A stretch of DNA of 64,000 nucleotides from Streptosporangium amethystogenes (GTDB taxonomy: Bacteria > Actinomycetota > Actinomycetes > Streptosporangiales > Streptosporangiaceae). The stretch's first letter is position 1. The number at the start of each line of letters is the position of its first letter. Shown piece after piece: positions 43,788 through 51,994 of this stretch. The stretch is from assembly GCF_000721075.1 (NCBI RefSeq), contig NZ_JOEQ01000005.1, forward strand, positions 496,001 to 560,000, given 5' to 3'. Both the position numbers and the translations under genes were made by a program. The notes beneath the pieces were generated by a model that saw only the letters and a list, made by a program, of their open reading frames with translations, had not been told where the DNA came from and made no database searches.

Positions 43788-44057
43788 ATGGTCAAGGGAA
43801 CCGCCACCGCACTGGATGGCAGAGCGGGCGACCAGATGGGCGGGTCGGAGCGGCCGCACGTCAGCCTGCCGGTGATCGGCACGCTGACCGTGCCACCGGT
43901 GGATCGACTGGTCTTCTACGGTGTGCTGGGCGCGCTGGGCGCGTTCGGAGTCGTCGAATGGCCCCTCGTGCTCGTCATCGGGATCGGTCACTATCTGACC
44001 GAACAGCGGTTCTCGCCCTTCCTCCGGGAGGCCGGGGAGGCCGCGGAGGTGGCGTAG
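43788..44057 (+). CDS. small membrane protein of unknown function
   Basis: An 89-residue protein with ATG at 43788 and GGAGG 8 bases upstream. About 25 polar residues precede a V-S-L-P-V-I-G-T-L-T-V-P-P-V-D-R segment. Two short hydrophobic helices follow (about 42-56 and 58-70), then an amphipathic basic-acidic tail. I recognise no family. It is followed after 81 bp by an MgtC-like gene on the same strand. The strong ribosome site and conserved-looking leader (repeat copy B) support it being real. Confidence 0.6.
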   Translation: MVKGTATALDGRAGDQMGGSERPHVSLPVIGTLTVPPVDRLVFYGVLGALGAFGVVEWPLVLVIGIGHYLTEQRFSPFLREAGEAAEVA

Positions 44058-44138
44058 CGAGGAAGGAGACGCCGAGCGGCGGCCCGGCCCTTCCCGGCGG
44101 ACAGCGGCCGGGAGGGGACCCGCCGGCCCAACCTGGAG

Positions 44139-44864
44139 GTGGTGGCGCTGGCACCTCTCGGTGACCTGGCAGGACAGGGCTGGACGCAGCTCGGCGAGCT
44201 GGCCCTGGCATTCGTGCTCTCGGCCGCGATCGGCCTGGAGCGGGAGATCCGCCAGAAGAGCGCGGGGCTGCGCACCCACACCCTGGTCGGCTTCGCCGCC
44301 GCCCTGATCATGCTGGTGTCGAAATACGGTTTCGCCGATGTACTGGGAGAGCACGTCTCCCTCGATCCGTCCCGGGTGGCCGCCCAGATCGTCTCCGGCA
44401 TCGGCTTCATCGGCGCCGGCCTGATATTCGTCCGCGGCGACGCGGTCCGCGGTCTCACCACCGCCGCGGCGATCTGGCTCACCGCGGCGGTGGGCATGGC
44501 GGCGGGAGCGGGACTGTGGTTGCTGGCGGTGGCCGTGACCGCGGGGCACTTCGCGACGGTGTTCGTGCTCACCCCACTGGCCGACCGGCTTCCCCGGTCC
44601 AGGTACGTACCCTCGCGGCTCCATCTGACCTACCTCGACGGGCGGGGCGTGCTCCGGCTGGTGCTGGCCGAATGCACACGCCGGGGATTCGGCGTGGACG
44701 AGCTCTCCGTCGACCAGCGCGGCGAGCACCGCGCCCCGGCGACCGTCTCGCTCTGGCTCACCGTGCGCGGTGCCGGCCAGATAACGGAACTGACCACCTC
44801 CCTCTCCGAGATAGACGGCGTACTCGCCGTGGTGAGTCAGGACACGAGCGCGGCCGGGTTCTGA
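44139..44864 (+). CDS. MgtC/SapB-family membrane protein
   Basis: A 241-residue protein; tandem GTG codons at 44139 and 44142 follow GGAGG, so the start is uncertain by a codon or more. The family signature G-L-E-R-E-I-R-Q-K-S-A-G-L-R-T-H is at about residues 33-48, within four to five hydrophobic helices (about 20-150). A soluble ACT-like C-terminal domain (about 160-235) follows, as in MgtC/SapB proteins. Members influence magnesium homeostasis and survival under low Mg2+ or in hosts; the molecular activity is debated. It may be cotranscribed with the small membrane protein upstream. Confidence 0.88.
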   Translation: MVALAPLGDLAGQGWTQLGELALAFVLSAAIGLEREIRQKSAGLRTHTLVGFAAALIMLVSKYGFADVLGEHVSLDPSRVAAQIVSGIGFIGAGLIFVRGDAVRGLTTAAAIWLTAAVGMAAGAGLWLLAVAVTAGHFATVFVLTPLADRLPRSRYVPSRLHLTYLDGRGVLRLVLAECTRRGFGVDELSVDQRGEHRAPATVSLWLTVRGAGQITELTTSLSEIDGVLAVVSQDTSAAGF

Positions 44865-44897
44865 GAGCCGCCTCTCCCCGGGCCGCTGAGCGAGGGC

Positions 44898-44938
44898 CCC
44901 GGCCACCCTCGGGCCGTACGTGATGCCGGGTGGCCGGG
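44898..44938. terminator. bidirectional terminator between mgtC-like and tannase-family genes
   Basis: A perfect 11-bp stem (CCCGGCCACCC with GGGTGGCCGGG, 19-base loop) lies in the 109-bp gap between these convergent genes. Confidence 0.7.
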
Positions 44939-44973
44939 CGCGCTCGTGATGGCGCGGGTAGGAGACGCCGGGC

Positions 44974-46779
44974 TCAGGCGCGGCGAGTGAGCCAGGTCTC
45001 GGACGGCCGGCAGACGAGTTTCGTGCCCACCGCCGTGCACCGGGTCTGGTAGCCGTGGGAGTACAACCGCTCACCGAGCCAGTGGTAGTCGGAACGTGAC
45101 TCCTGGCGGGGTGTGTGGGCGACGAAGTTCGCCGCGTCGTCGATGCTGCCCGTACCGTCGTAACGCGCGACCGTGGGGTAGGGGTAGACCGGCCGGGTGC
45201 GCGTGACGGCGCCGTTCGCGACATTCGACGCGATGATCTTTCCGGGCTCCCGGCCGCTCTCCACCCACGCCATCACGGGGGTGAGGATGTCGAAGCTGTT
45301 CGGCCCCTCGCCACCGCCGCAGTGCGCGACGCCGGGGAAGAGGTAGAGCCTGGTGAACGTGTCGACGGCCTGGCGCCCCATGGTCTTCCGCATGGCGTCG
45401 TAGTACGCCAGGGTGCCCTCCGGCGAGATGTGCTGGTCGTTCCAGCCGTGCCAGAGCAGGAGTTTGCCGCCGTCACGCTGGAAGCCGCCCAGGTCCGGAT
45501 CCATCGCGGAGAGGTAGCTGGAGGACTGTACCGTCTTCCAGAACGACTCGACGGTGAACTTCAGGTCGGAGAGCCGCCAGCCGGGGTTCACCACGTTCGG
45601 GTAGCCCAGGTACCGCGCGAAGCCCAGTACGAAGTTCTCGCTGCCCACCGTCTGCCCCTGTGCCGTCGGCACGAACAGAAACCATTCGGGCTCGGAGCCC
45701 CACTCGTGGGCGATCGCGGGCTCAAGCCGCTGACCGCGCGCGTCGACCGCGCCATCGTGCAGCCGGCGGACGACACCGGCCTCGGCCGGGGACAGGCACG
45801 TCGAGGGGGCCTGGCCTGACGCGCACCGCAGCGTCGCCGGGTCGAAGTCGCAGCGCCGCGGGTCGTCGATCACGCCGTCCGGCACGCCGTCCAGCCCGTC
45901 ACAGGCGGCCAGCACGGCGCCGTGGATCAGCGGGAGCTTGGCGGAGAGGAGGACGTAGTCACCGTTCTTGTCGAGGTTGGTCAGGACGTTCCACGCGTGG
46001 TGGAAGGTGTTCTGGACGACCATGTTGTTCGCGGGCGCGCCGGCGGCGATGCCGTCGAAGTCCTCGGGGAAGCGCTGGGCTTCCATCAGCGCCTCCCGGC
46101 CACCGTCGGAGCAGCCGTTGAAGTAGGAGTAGACCGGGGGCCTGCCGTAGAACCTGGTGATGATCGCCCGGGCCACCTGGGACGTCACGTGCACGCCGCG
46201 GTAGGCGAAGTCGATCTGCGCCTGCGGGTTGTGCGCGGCCCAGGACCCGTCGTTCTGGCCTTGGTGCCCCATGTCGGTCGTCGCGGCGGCGATCGTGCCG
46301 TCCGCGATCGGCGGGCAGGTCGACGCCTGCGTGTAGTTGATGTTGGAGCTGCCGCACAGACCGCCGCAGCCGGTCTGCACGTAGCGCTGCGTCCAGCCGC
46401 TGACGGGTAGGCGCATGGCGATGGTGTCGGCCGGGGCGATGGTCCCCCGAACGTCGCAGTACGGAGCCGGCGCACCCGTGGTCGAGACGGTCGCGGACCG
46501 GATCGTGACCGGTGCGTCGGTGACGCCGTCCAGGTCGAGGCCTGTCACGTCGGCGCAGTCCATCACCGGGTCCAGCGCGGGCAGGTCCGCGAGGCCCTCC
46601 GCCGTGACCGGGTGGTGCCGGGGCCGGATATCGGCCGCGGCGCTCGGACTCCCGGCCGGTGCCAAGGTCGCCACCAGGATCGCGACGATGACGGCACCGG
46701 TCATCGACCTGGACCGATTGCGCGTACGTCTTATGACGCCTGATCGGGACATCGTGCCGCGAGCGAAGAATCCACGCAT
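44974..46779 (-). CDS. secreted tannase/feruloyl-esterase-family hydrolase
   Basis: A 601-residue exported enzyme. I chose the ATG at 46779, with GAGGAGG 11 bases upstream; ATG 46752 is an alternative. An Arg-rich n-region and hydrophobic core (about 27-45) form the signal peptide, cut near A-A-A-D. The family CS-D-HC motif is complete: G-C-S-D-G-G with Ser at residue 224, an Asp in W-H-G-W-N-D-Q-H, and A-H-C-G-G-G with the catalytic His. The two Cys flanking Ser and His form the signature disulfide. It would release ferulic, gallic or similar acids from plant polymers, in keeping with the cellobiose and starch systems nearby. Confidence 0.9.
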   Translation of the reverse strand: MRGFFARGTMSRSGVIRRTRNRSRSMTGAVIVAILVATLAPAGSPSAAADIRPRHHPVTAEGLADLPALDPVMDCADVTGLDLDGVTDAPVTIRSATVSTTGAPAPYCDVRGTIAPADTIAMRLPVSGWTQRYVQTGCGGLCGSSNINYTQASTCPPIADGTIAAATTDMGHQGQNDGSWAAHNPQAQIDFAYRGVHVTSQVARAIITRFYGRPPVYSYFNGCSDGGREALMEAQRFPEDFDGIAAGAPANNMVVQNTFHHAWNVLTNLDKNGDYVLLSAKLPLIHGAVLAACDGLDGVPDGVIDDPRRCDFDPATLRCASGQAPSTCLSPAEAGVVRRLHDGAVDARGQRLEPAIAHEWGSEPEWFLFVPTAQGQTVGSENFVLGFARYLGYPNVVNPGWRLSDLKFTVESFWKTVQSSSYLSAMDPDLGGFQRDGGKLLLWHGWNDQHISPEGTLAYYDAMRKTMGRQAVDTFTRLYLFPGVAHCGGGEGPNSFDILTPVMAWVESGREPGKIIASNVANGAVTRTRPVYPYPTVARYDGTGSIDDAANFVAHTPRQESRSDYHWLGERLYSHGYQTRCTAVGTKLVCRPSETWLTRRA

Positions 46780-47153
46780 GGACAACCGCCTCCTCGGATA
46801 GGCGTGTGCCCTTCTCGTCGGGCAACGCCACGGCTGGGCTGAACCGTTCATGAAGGTTACGAAAAATGTAAACAATCTGGCAAGGAATCTTGTTCACAGA
46901 ATCTTCGCTACGTTTGCCGCCGGAGTGTCAGCCTCTCGATCCTGGAGGGCCGGGCTCGCAATACGCGGAGGTTGACCTCGCGGAGGGCTTCGCGAAGCTG
47001 ATCGGCTCCTGACGGCCCGCGCCCACCGCGACGCCCTGGCGGGGGAGCCGGAGCCGACCGCCGTCGGGGGAGTGCGGCATCGCGCGTGGCGGAAGGCACG
47101 ACACCGCCCGGATCCGGCCTCCGAGCCGGTCCGGGCGGTGCCGTCGGGCGCGG
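46780..47153. other. 374-bp intergenic region between two leftward genes
   Basis: The part near the tannase gene (about 46840-46920) is the AT-richest stretch of the window and should hold its promoter; the exact boxes are not clear. The part near 47102-47140 is the amylase terminator. Short open frames between them have no ribosome site and are not called. Confidence 0.5.
47102..47140 (-). terminator. terminator of the second amylase gene
   Basis: An 11-bp perfect stem, CACCGCCCGGA/TCCGGGCGGTG, with a nested CCGG/CCGG inner pair, lies 14 bp after the stop at 47154 on the minus strand. Confidence 0.7.
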
Positions 47154-49505
47154 TTACCTCAGGTACGGTCCCGCGACGCCGATCTTGCCGGGAGCGGGGT
47201 TGCCGGGCAGCGCGAGCACATAGGCCCTCATATTGCCCTTGCCGCTCAGCGAGATGGTGAGCGTTCCACCGGTGACGGTCCTGCTGTCACCGGTGACGGC
47301 ATCGACGTAGGTGCCGTTGGGGATGCCGGTGAAGGTGGCGTTCCCGGAGACCGAGACCAGCACGAAGCTGTCCACGGACCCCTGTGTGAAACGACGCTTG
47401 TAGGCGATGCCGCCCGAGACCCCCTCGGTGGAGTACTGCCCCTTCTGCAGCGCCGGGACGGCCCTGCGGATCTGGTTGAGCCGCTGCACGTGCTTGACCA
47501 GCGGTTTGTCAAGGGTCTGCGCCACCGCGCCCGAGGCGCTGGAGACCGTACCGAAGCCCGAGGCGGTGACCGATCCCGCCAGGTGGTCACCGAAATAGGC
47601 GCGTCCCGTGGTGGCCAGCGGGCAGGTCGGCCCGCAGTCGATCGGCTTGCCCGCCTGGAACTCGATCTCCGAGCCGTAGTAGAGCGTCGGAATGCCGCGG
47701 AAGGTCCACATCAGGCTCATGTTCTCCGCCCAGGCGTCGGTGCCGCCGGCGTAGCGGACCGAGGACTTGTTCGGGCCGTAGTCGTGGGAGTCGACGTAGA
47801 CGGTGTTGTAGGTGGCGTCGTTGTAGCTGTCGTCGGAGTCCTTGCCGTTGCCGAACGCGTTGGACGCCTCGCCGAAGTTCATGTGCATGCGCATGTCGAT
47901 GACGTTCATGCCGGAGAACCCGCTGTGGTCGGGCGCGTGGTAGGTGTTGCCGTTCAGCGTGGCGTTGGTGCTGGTGGGCTGGTTGCCCGGACCCATCAGG
48001 TTCTCGTAGTCATACTGCTCGACCGCCGCCCGGACGTCGTCGGCGCTGTACTCCTTACGTTCCTTCCAGGTGAAGAACTGGGCGGAGTGGTTCACCGAGC
48101 CGCGGTTCCACTTGTCGTGCACGAACGCGGCGACCTCGCCGAAGACGTAGAAGTCCTTGGCCTTCTCCGCGCCGAACCTCGCGGTCGCGTGCTCGCGGAT
48201 CGCGGGCAGGAACCGGCGGTTCCAGGTGACCCTGGGGATGTGCACGGCGGTGTCGACGCGGAAACCGTCCACGCCCATGTCGATGTACCTGTTGTAGGCG
48301 TCGATCAGGTAGTCCTGGACGACCTTGCTCTCCGTGTTGAAGTCGGCCAGGTCGTCGTGCAGCCAGCAGCTACGGGAGTCCTCGCCCTCCCAGTTACCGA
48401 TCCAGCACTGGTGATAGTAATTTGCGGGGAACATGCCGGAGGTCGGGTTCGGCCACTGGCAGTTGTAGATGCGGTACCCCTCGGGGCTGCTCCACTGGGT
48501 GGGAGTGCCCCAGTTGCGGCAGGTGTTGCCCGCCGGCTCGGTGGTGGACCACTGGTCGCCGTTGTACGGCCTGCCCTTGGCCATCGCGTTCTGCGCGGCC
48601 GTCAGGTCCGGGGCGTTCCCCTGATGCTCCTGCATCGGGTCGTACTCCCGGCCCGCCTCCTTCTCGCTGTAGAGCCACTTCCACTGGTCGTCGCGCGCGC
48701 CCCACACGGTGGGGGTGAACAGGCCCTTGGCGCCCCAGCGGGAGCTGTGGTTGTAGACGACGTCCTGGTAGATCTTGATGCCCCTGGCGTGGGCGGCGTT
48801 GATCAGGTCCTGGTACGACGTGCCCTCGGACTCCAGGCGGGGGTCGACCCGGTAGAAGTCCCAGCCGTGGTAGCCGTGGAAGTCGTAGTCGGAGCGGTTG
48901 AGCACGACCGGGGTGATCCACAGGGCGGAGAAGCCGAGGCCCTTGATGTAGTCGAGCTTGTCGACCAGGCCCTTGAAGTCACCGCGGAACATCGGGTCGT
49001 TGTTCGCGGCGTTGCCCGACTTCACATGCTGGCTGCCCCCCCGGTTGTTGGAGGTGTCGCCGTCGGCGAACCGGGCGGTCATCACGAAGTAGATGGAGTC
49101 CTCGCGCGGGTCGCCGCCGAGCGGGGTGCCGCCCTTGGGCTCCTCGGGCTTCTTCCCGGTGGTGGCGGTGGCCTCCACGCTCGCATCGGAGAGGTTGCCG
49201 GCGGCGTCCCTGGCCTGGACGGTGTAGTGGTAGAGGGTGTTCTCCGCCAGGCCGGTGTCGGAGTGCGCGGTGGCCGTCACGTCGACGACCTTGGTTCCCC
49301 CGGTGCCGCCGGTGCGGGTGACCTTGTAACCGGTCACCTTGACGTTGTCGGTGGCGGCGCTCCAGGTCAGCGCGATCGAGACACCGGTCGCGGCCGCTGT
49401 CACACCGGTCGGCGTGCTGGGCTTCTCGGTGTCCGGAATCTCGGGGACGCACGGGTCTGCGGCGTTGCCGGTCACGACGCCGTTCTTGACGGTGCTGACG
49501 CCGGT

Positions 49506-49604
49506 GCCGATGGTGTAGTCGGCGCCGCCGTTGTTGTCCCAGGTGCCGGAGCCGTTGTTGAAGGCGGCCTTGAGCCCGGTGGCGGTGCCGAGGGCGACGG
49601 TCTT
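49506..49604 (-). repeat. CBM25 half-module repeat, copy 2
   Basis: The same 99-bp unit (K-T-V-A-L-G variant) inside an intact CBM25-like module. It is the only copy preceded by the module's N-terminal half with the aromatic T-R-G-W-T-T-A-N-I-H-Y strand. Confidence 0.8.
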
Positions 49605-49814
49605 CTTGGCCCAGTCGGTGCAGGCGGTCTCGTTCATGGCGACGCCGGGGACGGTGGTCCAGGCGCCGCCGGTGGGCTGGTAGTGGATGTTGGCGGTCGT
49701 CCAGCCCCTGGTCTTCTTGTGGAAGTAGACGACGGCCTGGTTGTCCGGTACTTCGCCTCCCGGGCACGGGTTGCCCGACGTCACCTGGCCGCCGGAGACC
49801 TTCACGGTCCCGGT

Positions 49815-49913
49815 GCCGATGGTGTAGTCGGCGCCGCCGTTGTTGTCCCAGGTGCCGGAGCCGTTGTTGAAGGCGGCCTTGAGCCCGGTGGCGGTGCCCA
49901 GGTCGACGGTCTT
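49815..49913 (-). repeat. CBM25 half-module repeat, copy 1
   Basis: A 99-bp unit encoding K-T-V-D-L-G-T-A-T-G through D-Y-T-I-G. It is nearly identical at DNA level to copies at 49506-49604 and 50423-50521. This copy begins exactly at the frameshift junction of the second amylase gene. Confidence 0.8.
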
Positions 49914-49980
49914 GTCTGAGGGCGCGTTTGGGAGATGAGCGCATGGGGGTTCCTCTGTGCGAGGCGGTGAGGGGACGGTC

Positions 49981-50030
49981 CGGGGCGCCGCCGGGCGCCC
50001 CGGATGGTGGGCCGGGCCGAGGCCCGGCCC
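49981..50030 (-). terminator. two tandem hairpins after the alpha-amylase/CBM20 gene
   Basis: CGGGGCGCC/GGCGCCCCG (49981-50002) and GGGCCGGGCC/GGCCCGGCCC (50009-50030) stand just after the CBM20 stop at 50036 on the minus strand. They separate the two amylase genes. Confidence 0.7.
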
Positions 50031-50035
50031 GAAGG

Positions 50036-50521
50036 TCAGCGCCAGCTGTCGTTGCGCGTCGCGGCGCCGCTCGCCGGGGTGGTGAAGGATCGGTTGGGGT
50101 CGCTCTCCCACGTCACCGAGCCGTCGGGGTTCTTCTTGATGTACTTGTAGGAGACCGCGGTGTTGGCCGGCAGGTTGGCGGTGACCTTCCAGACCGGGTA
50201 GGCGGCCGAGGAGAGCGCCACCGCGTTGGCGGGGTTCCAGCCGCCCAGCTCGGCGATGTCGCCGACCACGAAGACGTTCTGGCCGTAGGAGGTCGTCACG
50301 TTCGCGTTGAAGGAGGTGGCGACCTTACCGGGGTTCACCGTCGGGGTGGGGCTGGGGTCGGAACCGCAGGGGGAGGTGGCGTTGGCGGTCACCACGCCGT
50401 TCTTGACCGTGCTCACCCCGCGGCCGATGGTGTAGTCGGCGCCGCCGTTGTTGTCCCAGGTGCCGGAGCCGTTGTTGAAGGCGGCCTTGAGCCCGGTGGC
50501 GGTGCCCAGGTCGACGGTCTT
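50036..50521 (-). pseudogene. starch-binding tail (half CBM25 plus CBM20) of the alpha-amylase, out of frame
   Basis: From 50521 the frame encodes the second half of a CBM25-like module. A Ser/Pro/Thr linker (S-P-T-P-T-V) follows, then a complete CBM20 domain of about 100 residues: V-T-T-S-Y-G-Q-N-V-F-V-V-G, then L-G-G-W-N, then Y-K-Y-I-K-K, ending R-N-D-S-W. This is the usual C-terminus of actinomycete alpha-amylases, but it is in a different frame from the catalytic domain upstream and has no start of its own. It would bind raw starch if joined. Confidence 0.8.
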
Positions 50522-51903
50522 ATGGCGACCGCGCTCCTGCCGGGGACGGTCACCGAGGCGGAGCCGTTCGAGCCGACGGTCACCGTGCCGCCGCCCACGT
50601 CGTTGGCGTAGGTTCCGGCGGGCAGGCCGGTGGAGAAGGTACGGGTGACGCTGCCGCTCTCGTTGTTGATCGCGACCCAGCCCTTGTCACCGCGGCTGAA
50701 GGCGATCACGTTGTTGCCGTTGTCGTACCAGTTGCCGACCGAGGTGCCGGCGACGGCGCGGTTGAAGCCGACCATCCCGCTCATCTGGCGGTGGAAGCAG
50801 GTCCACTGGCCGTTGCCGCAGTTGGCGTCGGTGACGAAGCCGCCGTTGGCGGACGGCGGACCGCCCTCGCCGTTGCTCCAGGTGAACCCGGAGTAGACCC
50901 TCGGTGTCCCGTACGGCCAGGCGAGCATGAAGACGTTGGCCAGCTTGTAGGCGTCGCCGTACTTGTAGTTCATGGTCGAGCCGTTGCGCTCGGTGTCGTG
51001 GTTGTCGATGAAGACCACGGCCTTGTCGCTGGGCACCGACAGCCCCCAGCTCTGCCCGAAGCTCTGCAGGTTCTTGATCTGCCCGGCGAACTGCTCCTTG
51101 AGCTTGCGCCCGTACACGAACTCGTGCACGTCGCCGATCCCGGTGTACTGGCTCGGCGTGATCGCCTCGTTGTCGCCCTGGATGACCTCCTGGTGGATGT
51201 AGGGCGAGCCGGTCAGCTTGCCCTTGATCGCGGCCAGGTCGCCCGGGTTGATGTGCTTGGCGGCGTCGATGCGGAAGCCGTCCACGCCCAGGGAGGTCAG
51301 CTTGTTGAGGTAGCCGGCGATCTGGTTGCGGACGTACTCGGAGCCGGTGTTGAGGTCGGACAGGCCGACCAGCTCGCAGTTCTGCACCCGCCAGCCGTCA
51401 TTGTTGTAGTCGGAGTTGTTGATCCCGCAGACGGGGGAGTGGAAGTCGGCGGAGGAGTAGAGCCCCGGGTAGTCGTACTTGCCGAAGCCGTAGCCGCCGT
51501 AGCTGGTGCTGCCCTGGCCGGTCATGTGGTTGATGACGGCGTCGGCGTGGACCTTGACGCCCGCCGCGTGGCAGGCGTTCACCATGTTCCTGAACGCGTT
51601 CTCGTCACCGAACTTGCTGGTGAGGGTGTAGCGGGCGGGCTGGTAGATGTCCCACCAGACCGAGCCGCCCTTGGACATCGAGTCACTCGGCGGCGAGACC
51701 TGCACGGCGGAGTATCCGGCCGGGCCGAGGACGTCGGTGCACTCCCTGGCGACGGAGTTCCAGTTCCAGTTCCACAGCTTGACGATCGGGCCGGGGGTGG
51801 GCGGTGCCGCCTGGGCGGGGGGGCTCAGCGCGATGGGCACCACGACCGCGGCGCTCGCCAGCGCGCTTAACGCCGTGGCAACGATGACTCTGTAGGGTTT
51901 CAT
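50413..51903 (-). CDS. amyA: secreted alpha-amylase (GH13, streptomycete type), tail frameshifted
   Basis: As read it is 496 residues with ATG at 51903. The signal peptide (1 to about 32) is followed by a GH13_32-like catalytic core. The nucleophile Asp is at 213 (D-G-F-R-I-D-A-A-K-H), the acid Glu at 239 (E-V-I-Q-G) and the third acid Asp at 303 (D-N-H-D-T-E-R). Domain C ends at A-V-A-I near 50524. The last 35 or so residues are a Pro/Thr-rich out-of-frame reading of the CBM25 repeat and are not native. Codon 12, in the signal peptide, is the rare TTA. It hydrolyses internal alpha-1,4 bonds of starch outside the cell, feeding the two maltodextrin importers. Confidence 0.85.
   Translation of the reverse strand: MKPYRVIVATALSALASAAVVVPIALSPPAQAAPPTPGPIVKLWNWNWNSVARECTDVLGPAGYSAVQVSPPSDSMSKGGSVWWDIYQPARYTLTSKFGDENAFRNMVNACHAAGVKVHADAVINHMTGQGSTSYGGYGFGKYDYPGLYSSADFHSPVCGINNSDYNNDGWRVQNCELVGLSDLNTGSEYVRNQIAGYLNKLTSLGVDGFRIDAAKHINPGDLAAIKGKLTGSPYIHQEVIQGDNEAITPSQYTGIGDVHEFVYGRKLKEQFAGQIKNLQSFGQSWGLSVPSDKAVVFIDNHDTERNGSTMNYKYGDAYKLANVFMLAWPYGTPRVYSGFTWSNGEGGPPSANGGFVTDANCGNGQWTCFHRQMSGMVGFNRAVAGTSVGNWYDNGNNVIAFSRGDKGWVAINNESGSVTRTFSTGLPAGTYANDVGGGTVTVGSNGSASVTVPGRSAVAIRPSTWAPPPGSRPPSTTAPAPGTTTAAPTTPSAAG
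50423..50521 (-). repeat. CBM25 half-module repeat, copy 3
   Basis: The third copy, located at the point where the alpha-amylase frame is lost. It again starts precisely at the AAGACCGTCGACCTGG word, as in copy 1. Confidence 0.8.
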
Positions 51904-51940
51904 GAGTGGGGGCCTCCAGGATCGATGGACGGGTTCCCTG

Positions 51941-51973
51941 GCCGGGCCGGGTGCTGCAACACCTGGCCCGGCC
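51941..51973 (-). terminator. hairpin between the pullulanase and alpha-amylase genes
   Basis: GCCGGGCC/GGCCCGGC arms are extended by GGTG/CACC with a 6-base loop, giving about 13 pairs. It lies 22 bp after the pullulanase stop on the minus strand. Confidence 0.65.
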
Positions 51974-51994
51974 GTCTTTCCGGGGTGTGTGGGG

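Larger units (their letters stand above)
47154..49944 (-). pseudogene. secreted GH13 amylase with CBM25 and FN3 modules, frameshifted near its start
   Basis: The ATG at 49944 (GAGGA 6 bases upstream) opens an export-like M-R-S-S-P-K-R-A-L, but the rest of the protein is in another frame from the AAG at 49911-49913. From there about 919 codons are open. They encode the second half of a CBM25-like module, a complete CBM25-like module (about 49760-49480), a fibronectin type III domain (about 49420-49150) and a GH13 catalytic domain. The GH13 part has [24 protein letters not shown] and V-D-S-H-D. A beta-sandwich C-terminal domain ends it. The signal peptide and first module half are missing at the junction, where the repeated CBM25 word starts. 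Without the defect this is a starch-binding exoenzyme. Confidence 0.75.

Noticed and set aside
47490..49919. An 809-codon plus-strand frame opposite the second amylase
   Set aside because: Same antisense shadow effect. The minus-strand frame encodes recognisable GH13, FN3 and CBM25 domains.
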